The notes beneath the pieces were generated by a model that was not told where the DNA came from, made no database searches, and worked only from the letters and a program-made list of their open reading frames with translations. Both the position numbers and the translations under genes were made by a program. Positions 54,082-61,926 of a DNA stretch of 64,000 nt are shown here, piece by piece. Origin of the DNA: Flaviflexus ciconiae (GTDB lineage Bacteria; Actinomycetota; Actinomycetes; Actinomycetales; Actinomycetaceae); NCBI RefSeq assembly GCF_003971195.1, contig NZ_CP034593.1, positions 1,736,001-1,800,000 on the forward strand, read 5' to 3'. Each line of letters starts with the position of its first letter. Within the stretch, counting starts at the first letter, position 1.

Positions 54082-55059
54082 TCAGACTCTGGGGCGGAGC
54101 TTTTCGAGGGCGACAATGGTTGCCTTGCGGTCTCGGCGTTGCGACACGTGGGCCACGAGGGCTTCGCCGGTCTGGAGCCACGGGTCGGTCCGCGGTACCT
54201 GCTTGATGATGGAATGCGGGGCCCTGTCGCGAAATGCTTCCACGATGGTGGGGAGCGTTGGGCGGTGAGCGCAGAGTGCCACAGGCGCCTCGTTAACACG
54301 TAAGAGCTTGTCGATAAGCCGGTAGACGGGCCTAGGTTTCTTCTCGTGCGCCGATTCCGTGAGCTCGTCGAAGGTTTCCATGTTGATTTTCATGGCGTTG
54401 GCATAGGGCCTCATCGTCGCCACGCATCGCTCCCACGGGGAAGTAACAATCCTGGTGATGCCGTAAGACGACAGAAGCGGGATCATTTCCTTCGCCATTT
54501 TCCCACCGACGGGAGTGAGCGGGCGCGTCTCCTCCGAACCCTTGCCGCCCTTCCAGGCGGACCTCTTCACGGCTCGGCTGTGCCGGACAACCATGAGAGT
54601 CCATGTGTCGAGTTTGTCGTCGTTGTGTTGGTCAACAAGTTTACCGAGGAGTTCCTTGTCGGAGTCCTGGGTGAGGATGTTGAAGGCCTTCTTGGCAGTC
54701 ACCCACCGGACCTTGTCAACTTCCGAGCTTTTCGCGGGTGACACGTGGGGGCGAACCTTGAACACTTTCGTGCTGGTCGACAGCGGCCTGGCAGCCCAGT
54801 AGTAGGTGGTCTTCTTCCTGCCGTCGCCTAAGCGATAGTTGACCTTGCCAAGGGGCTGGCCAAGGTAGATCGGCACACCGGTCTCTTCCTCGACCTCGCG
54901 AATCGCCGCAACCGGGATGTCTTCACCATTGTTGAGTTTCCCCTTGGGGATGGACCAGTCGTCGTAGGAGGGCCGGTGCACGAGGAGTACCTCGAGCTTG
55001 CGCCCGGTTACCCGCCATACGAGTGCACCGGCCGCTACGACATCGGGCCTAGAACTCAA
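54082..55059 (-). CDS. Nudix hydrolase / histidine phosphatase fusion, MutT1-like
   Basis: Residues 1-140 form a Nudix domain with the full Nudix box ([20 protein letters not shown] followed by TG). Residues 150-325 form a histidine-phosphatase domain starting [17 protein letters not shown], with the catalytic Arg-His pair kept, the following Gly replaced by Ser, and a second His in [16 protein letters not shown]. This is the layout of mycobacterial MutT1, which degrades 8-oxo-GTP or diadenosine polyphosphates. The TTG start overlaps the ppk stop (TTGA), as in mycobacterial ppk-mutT1 loci. Confidence 0.92.
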   Translation of the reverse strand: MSSRPDVVAAGALVWRVTGRKLEVLLVHRPSYDDWSIPKGKLNNGEDIPVAAIREVEEETGVPIYLGQPLGKVNYRLGDGRKKTTYYWAARPLSTSTKVFKVRPHVSPAKSSEVDKVRWVTAKKAFNILTQDSDKELLGKLVDQHNDDKLDTWTLMVVRHSRAVKRSAWKGGKGSEETRPLTPVGGKMAKEMIPLLSSYGITRIVTSPWERCVATMRPYANAMKINMETFDELTESAHEKKPRPVYRLIDKLLRVNEAPVALCAHRPTLPTIVEAFRDRAPHSIIKQVPRTDPWLQTGEALVAHVSQRRDRKATIVALEKLRPRV

Positions 55060-57392
55060 CTCTTCACCCGGGAGCGTGCGTTCCTCATGAAGAGCTCCTG
55101 GATATCGGTGAGCGGTTCACCATCCTCGTCGTACTTTACTCTCCGCCATCCGTCGCCCTCGAGGTGCCAGGAGGACGTGGAGTCAGATGTAGCGATCTCA
55201 AGCATTTCGACGAGGCGTGCGATTTGACCGGGGTCGATGATCTTGATCAGCGCCTCAACCCTGCGATCAAGGTTCCGGTGCATGAGATCGGCGGAACCGA
55301 TAAACACGTCGTTGTCCCCGTCATTGCAGAAAGCGAAGACGCGGGAGTGCTCAAGGAAGCGGCCGAGGATCGAACGCACTCGGATGTTTTCAGAAAGGCC
55401 CGGGATGTTTGCTCGCAAGGAGCAAATTCCGCGCACCTGAATATCAACGCGGACACCGGCCCGGGAGGCCCGGTAGAGGGCGTCAATGATTTTCTCATCG
55501 ACGAGCGAATTCACCTTGATCTTGATCCAAGCATCCTTGCCGGCCTGCTTGTGTTCGATCTCCCGTTCAATTCGCTCAATGAGGCCCGGCCTGATTGACC
55601 TGGGAGCAACGAGGAGGCGGTGGAACTTCGTACGGGGTGCATAACCAGACAGCTGGTTGAACAGCCTCGTGAGGTCCTGACCAACATCCCTATTCGAGGT
55701 AAGCAGGCCAAGGTCCTCGTAGCCGCGCGCTGTCTTCGGATGGTAGTTACCGGTACCCACATGACAGTAGCGGCGCAAACCGTCTTCTTCCTGGCGGACA
55801 ACGAGGCAGAGTTTGCAGTGCGTCTTCAGGCCAACGATGCCGTAGACGACGTGCACGCCAGCTCGCTCCAGCTTCCTCGCCCACTCAATATTGGCGGCCT
55901 CATCGAAGCGCGCCTTAATCTCCACAATTGCTAGGACCTGCTTGCCTGCGCGAGCAGCCTGGATAAGAGAGTCGATGATCGGGGAATCGCCCGACGTGCG
56001 GTACAGGGTTTGCTTGACCGCCAGCACCTTGGGGTCGGCCGCGGCCTGGGCAATGAACTGCTGGACGGACGTCGAGAAGGAATCGTAGGGGTGCTGGAGC
56101 AGAATGTCCTGCTCCCTGATGACGTCGAAGAAGTTCGTCGGAGTGGATGACTCAACATCCGCAAGGCCACGCGCGGTCACCGGCACGAACTTCTTGTACT
56201 TCAGTTCCGGACGATCGAGATCGTGGATAACGTCAAGGCCGGTCAGGTCAAGGGGCGCCGGGAGCCGGTACACATCCGATTCCCGAACATCCAGTTCCTT
56301 CATGAGCAGGTTAAGAACGTGGTCGGAGATTCCCTCGGCGACCTCGAGGCGGACGGCGGGGCCGAAGCGGCGCCTCATGAGCTCCTTCTCAAGAGCGGTC
56401 AGGAGGTTCTCCGCGTCATCTTCCTCCACCTCAACATCCTCGTTGCGTGTCACGCGGAAGGTATCGAATTCGACGACCTCCATGCCCGGGAAGAGCGTAT
56501 CCAGGTGGGCACCGATGATCTCTTCGAGGGGAACGAAGACCGTCCCCTCTCCGATGAGCGAAGCATCCTCGGGACGATACGTGCGCCCCGCATTATCGAT
56601 CGCGATAAAACGGGGAAGGAGCGGCGGGACCTTCACTCGAGCAAAGTGCTCCTTGCCGGTATTCGGATTGCGCACAACCACGGCAAGGTTGAGCGAGAGA
56701 CCGGAAATGTAGGGGAAGGGGTGAGCCGGGTCAACGGCCAGCGGCGTCAGGACCGGGAAAATATCCGAGCGGAACATCTTTCGCAGGCCCTCGCGCTGAA
56801 GATCTTCCAACTGATCCCAGTGGTTGATGTCAATCCCCACCTCGGCAAGCTTCGGCTGGACGTCCTCAGAGAAGACAGCCGCGTGACGGGCCATGAGCTC
56901 GTGGGCGCCCTCGGTGATTCCCTCGAGAACCTGGCGGGGCGACAGCCCCGCTGCCGACGGAACTGCTAGACCGGTTGCGATACGACGTTTCAGTCCGGCA
57001 ACGCGAACCATGAAGAATTCGTCGAGGTTCGATGAGAAGATCGAGAGGAACCAGGCGCGCTCCAGGAGCGGCAGGGTCTGGTCCTCGGCCTGCTCGAGAA
57101 CACGGGCGTTGAACGCCAGCCAGCTCAGCTCGCGTTCCGCGAACCTGCCCTCCGGCAGGTCCGAGTCCCCATCGTCCGGTTCGGCCTCTACCTGGGCGGC
57201 AAGGGATTCCATTGGAACCGGCGAACCCACGCGGGTTGCGGCCCGGATCCGGGCGCGACGGGCCAGCTCATCGTCGCTGTCGATCCCCTCTGGCAACAGA
57301 TCTTCGTCATCGACCTCATTTTCGAAGTCGACGAATTCACCCTGCTCATCGGTAGCGTCACTACCGAACTTCGATTCGAGCTCACTATCCAT
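55056..57392 (-). CDS. ppk: Polyphosphate kinase 1
   Basis: Makes polyphosphate from ATP at the membrane. The 778-residue protein has the N-terminal [20 protein letters not shown], the catalytic His region [20 protein letters not shown] and the second His in [20 protein letters not shown]. An acidic extension of about 70 residues precedes the core. The ATG at 57392 has GGGAGG before it; the open frame from 57413 uses a TTG. It lies next to pstSCAB, linking phosphate uptake and storage. Confidence 0.96.
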   Translation of the reverse strand: MDSELESKFGSDATDEQGEFVDFENEVDDEDLLPEGIDSDDELARRARIRAATRVGSPVPMESLAAQVEAEPDDGDSDLPEGRFAERELSWLAFNARVLEQAEDQTLPLLERAWFLSIFSSNLDEFFMVRVAGLKRRIATGLAVPSAAGLSPRQVLEGITEGAHELMARHAAVFSEDVQPKLAEVGIDINHWDQLEDLQREGLRKMFRSDIFPVLTPLAVDPAHPFPYISGLSLNLAVVVRNPNTGKEHFARVKVPPLLPRFIAIDNAGRTYRPEDASLIGEGTVFVPLEEIIGAHLDTLFPGMEVVEFDTFRVTRNEDVEVEEDDAENLLTALEKELMRRRFGPAVRLEVAEGISDHVLNLLMKELDVRESDVYRLPAPLDLTGLDVIHDLDRPELKYKKFVPVTARGLADVESSTPTNFFDVIREQDILLQHPYDSFSTSVQQFIAQAAADPKVLAVKQTLYRTSGDSPIIDSLIQAARAGKQVLAIVEIKARFDEAANIEWARKLERAGVHVVYGIVGLKTHCKLCLVVRQEEDGLRRYCHVGTGNYHPKTARGYEDLGLLTSNRDVGQDLTRLFNQLSGYAPRTKFHRLLVAPRSIRPGLIERIEREIEHKQAGKDAWIKIKVNSLVDEKIIDALYRASRAGVRVDIQVRGICSLRANIPGLSENIRVRSILGRFLEHSRVFAFCNDGDNDVFIGSADLMHRNLDRRVEALIKIIDPGQIARLVEMLEIATSDSTSSWHLEGDGWRRVKYDEDGEPLTDIQELFMRNARSRVKS

Positions 57393-57440
57393 GCGCACAT
57401 CCTCCCAAGACAAAGTTAACGGAAAACTAACCTCAGCGGA

Positions 57441-58247
57441 TCAGGCAAGTTCATATTGGACATCACTGCGAGACAGGGTGAACCCGGCCCGCTCGTATGT
57501 CACCAGCGCGGGAGTGTTATCGCCCTCTACGTAGAGCATGACCGAGTCGGCTCCGCCTTCGCGCAGATCAGCCAGGCAGTGCGCGGTCAGCCAACCGCCC
57601 AATCCCTTGCCCTGCCAGTCAGGATCAATACCAAGCACGTACAGCTCAGCAGGATCCCGCTGAATCCACACGTAGCCAACGATCTCGCCTTCGGCCTCGG
57701 CAACGGAGATCTCCCCTCCGGACGCGGGAATGTCCTCCGCCGTCATCGCACCCTGCTCCGGGTGCGAAGCAAAGGCCCGAGCGTTAACGCGTACAAGAGC
57801 ATCAGCATCAGCGTCGGTGTATGGCCGCAGGACAACATCATCGCGGCCGATTGGGCGCTGAGCATCGCCAATATCCATGGAAAGCTGACGGAGTTCGCGG
57901 ACAACGGCGAGGCGCAGACTAGCCGCGAGCGCAGCCGCCGCAGGCAGGTTCCCGTGGGACCAGAGCCGCATGGGCTTCACGGTCTGGGAGACATGCTCAA
58001 CTAGCTGGCGTCCGGCTCCCTGGCGCCGATAATCGGGGTGCACGGCGAGCTCGCTACCCTCCTTGCCCATGACGGCAAGGGCAACGATCACATCGTCCTC
58101 GTAGAGCCCCAGGTAGCGGGCTGGGCGGTCCTCGGTGACATCGCGATGCGATGCTTCTCCGAAAGCCTCAACACCATCGTGCTGCTCGACGAGAGCGGCG
58201 AAATCTTTGAATGCTTGCTGATCGGGCCGTGCGGTCGATACTCGCAT
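57441..58247 (-). CDS. mshD: Mycothiol synthase
   Basis: Last step of mycothiol synthesis: acetylates Cys-GlcN-Ins. The 268-residue protein has two GNAT domains. The first includes LAVHPDYRRQGAGRQLVEHV, then RLWSHGNLPAAAALAASLRL. The second has VRVNARAFASHPEQGAMTAE, YVLGIDPDWQGKGLGGWLTA and LYVEGDNTPALVTYERAGFT. These match MshD. It is good evidence that the organism is an actinobacterium. Confidence 0.93.
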   Translation of the reverse strand: MRVSTARPDQQAFKDFAALVEQHDGVEAFGEASHRDVTEDRPARYLGLYEDDVIVALAVMGKEGSELAVHPDYRRQGAGRQLVEHVSQTVKPMRLWSHGNLPAAAALAASLRLAVVRELRQLSMDIGDAQRPIGRDDVVLRPYTDADADALVRVNARAFASHPEQGAMTAEDIPASGGEISVAEAEGEIVGYVWIQRDPAELYVLGIDPDWQGKGLGGWLTAHCLADLREGGADSVMLYVEGDNTPALVTYERAGFTLSRSDVQYELA

Positions 58248-58858
58248 CAGTCGAGCCGCCCCTCTCCGAAGGCGACAGATCCCACCGACATTTCCTTCGC
58301 GGTCTCGTGCAGAGCGTTATTGCGGCGGGTCACCTCCGTGGCGAGTTCGTGATTGTCGGAGGCGATCCAGACGGGATCAAGATCGCCGAGGAACTGAGCG
58401 AAGTACGCGGAGTCACGGAGAAGCTCCTGGAATCCTTCGGATCCCTTGCCCTCAAACACGACATCCCAGCGATTCTTAATCTCGTCGGGGGTCCAGGGCG
58501 GGGCGCCCTTCCCTGCCTCGGCGAGCATGGCGGAGCCGGCGGCGAAGCGCTGTTCCACATCGCTGGGCTCTCTGCGGATCCATTCCTTCAGCAGGTAGCC
58601 GCGCCACAGCACACCGCCAAGAGTGTCCGAGGGGCTACGCACCCACGATTCCGCAATGAGGTCGATCCCTTCCTCGTGAATGAGTTCAAGGATGCGTGCG
58701 CGAACATCGTCGTCAATGCTCTGTCGGGAGTCCGTTGGGATCAGTGCCTGCGCCGAAGCGTGCGCGATCTCCGAGCTGTGTGCAGGATCCGGTTCACCCG
58801 TGAGGTATTCAACCTGCTCGGGATCAATCTGCGCCGGTCGGCGTGGACGCTTATTCAT
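58247..58858 (-). CDS. Hypothetical protein next to mshD
   Basis: About 203 residues, soluble, mostly helical, with no signal peptide or known motif. Recognisable stretches are RARILELIHEEGIDLIAESW and GGVLWRGYLLKEWIRREPSD. GGGAGG before ATG 58858 supports the start, and the stop overlaps the mshD ATG (TGATG), so the two are co-translated. I do not recognise the family. Confidence 0.8.
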   Translation of the reverse strand: MNKRPRRPAQIDPEQVEYLTGEPDPAHSSEIAHASAQALIPTDSRQSIDDDVRARILELIHEEGIDLIAESWVRSPSDTLGGVLWRGYLLKEWIRREPSDVEQRFAAGSAMLAEAGKGAPPWTPDEIKNRWDVVFEGKGSEGFQELLRDSAYFAQFLGDLDPVWIASDNHELATEVTRRNNALHETAKEMSVGSVAFGEGRLD

Positions 58859-58979
58859 GGTGTCCTCCCTCATGACTTTTTTGAGTTTCTCTATTGTCTC
58901 TCATCACAGCAGGCGGATGTAGGACCTTGACGAGGCAATTGAGGTGCTACCATTATTTCTCGGTTCCGTACGGAGCCGT

Positions 58980-59051
58980 GGGCCTCTAGCTCAATGGTAG
59001 AGCTCCGGACTTTTAATCCGTAGGTTGTGGGTTCGAATCCCACGGGGCCTA
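58980..59051 (+). tRNA. tRNA-Lys (anticodon TTT)
   Basis: A 72-base cloverleaf. The acceptor stem GGGCCTC pairs with GGGGCCT, the D stem is GCTC/GAGC, the anticodon loop CTTTTAA carries TTT, and the T arm is GTGGG-TTCGAAT-CCCAC. The anticodon stem has one C-T mismatch at its outer end. The discriminator is A and no CCA is encoded. It marks the border between the core region and an accessory segment. Confidence 0.93.
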
Positions 59052-59589
59052 CCCCGGCTTTCCCCCGGTATTGCAACGATATGCGATCCGGGGGAATAGC
59101 ATTTATGGGGCACGACGAACGCACGGCGAACAGTGGGAAGACTTCTCCTGGTAATCCTCGAGCTGTCAGGCCGCCCACAACCACGATGACAACCGCGAGC
59201 GCTGCAGAGACGTTCACCCAACCTCGACGCAAGTTCTAGACCCTGGGCCATGCCTCCCTCCCCCGCTTAACGTCTGTACCGCGGGAATAGCACCTCCCGT
59301 TCTACGTACGCGGAAAGGTTCCAGTTTTCCAGCCAGCACTAGGCAGAGGACAGTCTTTCCCTGTCATGGCAACGATTTAAGGCCCTGGAGAGGTTCGTGA
59401 GCGTAACACTGATTCCAGCCAATACAGGCAGCCCTCCCCGGCAGTAAAGTTAGGGTTGTAGAGGGTTGCCGTGTCCCGGGCCTACGCGGCAGCTCTCTCC
59501 CCGCATACCTGCACCTCTGTATGACACTCCTCCCGTGAGTGTGGGTCTAAAGGTCCTGTATCGCTAGCTGGGCCATGAGAGGATTGAGT
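59052..59589. other. Gene-poor stretch after tRNA-Lys
   Basis: No supported gene. ORFs antisense to the tRNA carry the well-known artefact sequence GFEPTTYGLKVRSSTIEL. A minus-strand frame beginning near 59232 (TTG) has one hydrophobic stretch, but it runs into the tRNA and has no ribosome site. No second copy of the tRNA 3' end, as expected for an attachment site, is seen to the right within the window. Confidence 0.5.
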
Positions 59590-60282
59590 ATGGGTTTAAG
59601 ACGAGTAACGGCTCTAGTAGTCGCTGGATTGTTAATGGTCGCCTGCAGTGATGGAGAGGCCGAGACCAATAGCAAGGAGCCTACGGACACTCCAACAGCG
59701 GAGGCTACAACGGAAGCTCCAGAACCCACGCCCACCCCGGACTATCCATATGACATGACAGACGGGGTTCCCCGGGAATTAGCTGAATATATGTATGACG
59801 CGTGCGCGGCAGAATATGCTGCGGATCTTGCAGACCAAGGGGTTATCTCCGACCCCTCCAAACGCGTGGACAACGACGGGAAATACTCAGAGTATGGCGA
59901 GGTTGTCCGCTTCGACGGTTCCTTTAGAGCTGACCGTACGGATCATGAGTGGCATTGCCGCATATTGTATGACGATGAAACCGGGGAGACCATAGACCTA
60001 GTTGTTGAGGAGCTCAATAAAGAAATACGGGAAAGACCAAGTGAGAGCGTCTTAGAAACCTGTCACACGGGGGTAGCAGATAAGCTTGTTTCCCCGGCCT
60101 CCGCAGAGTTTAGTAGCCCGGTCTACAACGAAAATGATGACGGTACCTGGACCATCAGTGGCTACGTTGACTCGATGAACAGATTAGGAGTGCCCCTCCG
60201 GTCTCAATGGCAGTGCAGAGTAGAGTTCAGCGGCTTTTTACAGGACTGGTATTCCACGGGGGTAACCGTAACGGAGCGCTAG
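59590..60282 (+). CDS. Hypothetical lipoprotein with internal duplication
   Basis: About 230 residues. The signal peptide (LRRVTALVVAGLLMVACSDG) ends in the lipobox MVAC and is followed by a Thr/Pro/Glu-rich spacer of about 35 residues. The rest is two similar halves, each running from a Cys to a Trp-x-Cys: DACAAEYAADL through EWHCRI, and ETCHTGVADKL through QWQCRVE. The four cysteines could form two disulfides. ATG 59590 follows GAGAGG. Codon use is less GC-rich than in the core genes. No family is recognised. Confidence 0.75.
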   Translation: MGLRRVTALVVAGLLMVACSDGEAETNSKEPTDTPTAEATTEAPEPTPTPDYPYDMTDGVPRELAEYMYDACAAEYAADLADQGVISDPSKRVDNDGKYSEYGEVVRFDGSFRADRTDHEWHCRILYDDETGETIDLVVEELNKEIRERPSESVLETCHTGVADKLVSPASAEFSSPVYNENDDGTWTISGYVDSMNRLGVPLRSQWQCRVEFSGFLQDWYSTGVTVTER

Positions 60283-60464
60283 CCCTGAATGTCATACCGG
60301 TCTGACATGCCCGTGAGTGAAAATTGACCTATGCCGCGGGAGTGCCCAGGGAAGGGTAGGAGGGGACCTCCCCCTCCCCTCAGATCAGGACCCCATTTCT
60401 GTCTCCACCGGCTGAAAGACTGGGAGCTGGGAGACGTAAAGGAAACCTATAAGGGCAGGAAACA

Positions 60465-60863
60465 TTGTCTCAGATGCAGCAGAAACTCACCCTCGCGGAG
60501 AAGCGGAGGGACGCTCTCCAACTCAGGCTTAAAGGAGTCCCGTACGAAGAGATCGCCCTGGAGCTGGGATACGCGAACAGGTCAGGGCCCTACAAGGCTG
60601 TCCAGGCCGCTCTGACAGACGTTTACCGGGAGGACGCGGAAACCTATCGGGCTCTGCAGATGGAGCGTCTAGACGCCGTGACACGGGCCCTATTCGAGCG
60701 TCTGGAAGATGGAGAGGTCTCAGCAGCGACTCCACTCCTCAAGGCCCTAGAAGCGATGGACCGCTATGCGGGGTTCAACAAGGACACGGCTGGGCATGAA
60801 AGGGCGGCGACTCTCCTAGACGCCCTTATCGTTAATTCCCGTGCGGGACTGCTGAACAGGTAG
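60465..60863 (+). CDS. Phage terminase small subunit-like helix-turn-helix protein
   Basis: A 132-residue protein. Residues 10-50 contain a helix-turn-helix of the type RRDALQLRLKGVPYEEIALE, then LGYANRSGPYKAVQAALTDV. A helical tail ending in MERLDAVTRALFERLEDGEV, with a run of small residues, is usual in small proteins beside the terminase gene of actinobacteriophages. No large terminase, portal or capsid gene follows, so it is probably a prophage remnant or a domesticated regulator. The start may be TTG 60465 or ATG 60474. Confidence 0.65.
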   Translation: MSQMQQKLTLAEKRRDALQLRLKGVPYEEIALELGYANRSGPYKAVQAALTDVYREDAETYRALQMERLDAVTRALFERLEDGEVSAATPLLKALEAMDRYAGFNKDTAGHERAATLLDALIVNSRAGLLNR

Positions 60864-61042
60864 GTGACAACTGACTGGATCGATTCGCGCAATAATCGCT
60901 TGCTCCAAAGTAGCCTTGTAAGGGTCAGGTCAAATAAATAGATACAAGTAGGCCTTACTGTGCAACTCTCGAACGAGAATGGCTTCCAGTACGATATCAA
61001 CTCCAAACCCAATACAGTTCAAACGCTAGAAAGTAGATCACC

Positions 61043-61279
61043 GTGTCACTCAAAAAGACTCTCCTCCTTGGAGGAGTAGCTGCCCTTATTCTCATGGCAT
61101 GTTCAAACGAACCAGATTTTTCGGACTTTGAGAATGCAGTGCGAGATGGAGGCACTTGCCAGGAACTCTTCGATATTAGAAATTCCTGGGATCCTAAGAG
61201 CCCAGATAAGCCCCGCGCTAATGCAATTTTGCGTTCAATTGGTTGCCTATCATCTAGTTTTGACAGGACAGACCAATAG
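61043..61279 (+). CDS. Small hypothetical lipoprotein
   Basis: A 78-residue protein from a GTG start. The signal peptide SLKKTLLLGGVAALILMACS has the lipobox LMAC. The mature part is about 58 residues with two further cysteines (GGTCQELFDIRNSWDPKSPD; LRSIGCLSSS). No family recognised. No strong ribosome site is seen. Confidence 0.6.
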   Translation: MSLKKTLLLGGVAALILMACSNEPDFSDFENAVRDGGTCQELFDIRNSWDPKSPDKPRANAILRSIGCLSSSFDRTDQ

Positions 61280-61926
61280 AACCAAGTAGGTTGACAAGTC
61301 ACCCGCATCGTTTTGTCTAACCGATACTGTAGATCGCGGGCGAGGCTTCTAACCTATTCGCCAGGTGGGATCTAGGAATGCAATCCAGTCCATTCGCGTG
61401 ACTTGTCTCGAGATTGCTGAAAGTTTTATGTGACATCTAATCAGGCTTTCCAGAGTTCTGGTCCGGAGAAATGACAGGGGACTGCCGCTCTGGAGCTTCC
61501 TCAACAGCCGTAGCCCTGGCCCCGGGAGACCCCCTTGCTTGTCTCTGGGACCGCTCCGCGTTTAGGCCCTCACAGGCTGTACGGGTTTCCAGGTTTCCCG
61601 TAGGGCTCTCGTTGCCGACTATGGGCACGGGGAGGCCCCTGGGCTGTTGAGCGTGGGACCGCTGGCAAGCCGGTTTATGAGTGTTGAGGGTTCAAACATT
61701 CGCGAGGACGTGACACATTGCAGGTCGTCAGCCTTGCCGTAATGGCGTGTTCGTTAAGGTCACCCAAGGTATCAACGGCGCAGGTTCTCGCCGCATGTGA
61801 GAGTCCAGACTTGCGCAGTATCTTCCCCACATTGCTTACCCGGTGAGCTGTGGCACCCAGGGGACTACCCGAAGGCAATCTGCGGCAAATGTAAGTCGGT
61901 CCTCTCCGCTTCCTAAGAATCGGTGC
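61280..61926. other. 647-base stretch without a supported gene
   Basis: Short frames on the minus strand (61437-61628; 61675-61878) lack ribosome sites and family likeness. They could be remnants of decayed mobile genes. No integrase, insertion sequence or terminal repeat is visible. Confidence 0.5.

Noticed and set aside
58891..59232. Minus-strand ORF crossing the tRNA, with one hydrophobic stretch
   Set aside because: It starts at a TTG without a ribosome site and reads through the antisense of tRNA-Lys, a known annotation artefact.
61437..61628. Minus-strand ORF of 63 codons
   Set aside because: GTG start, no ribosome site, low-complexity Arg/Pro/Gly-rich product; at most a remnant.
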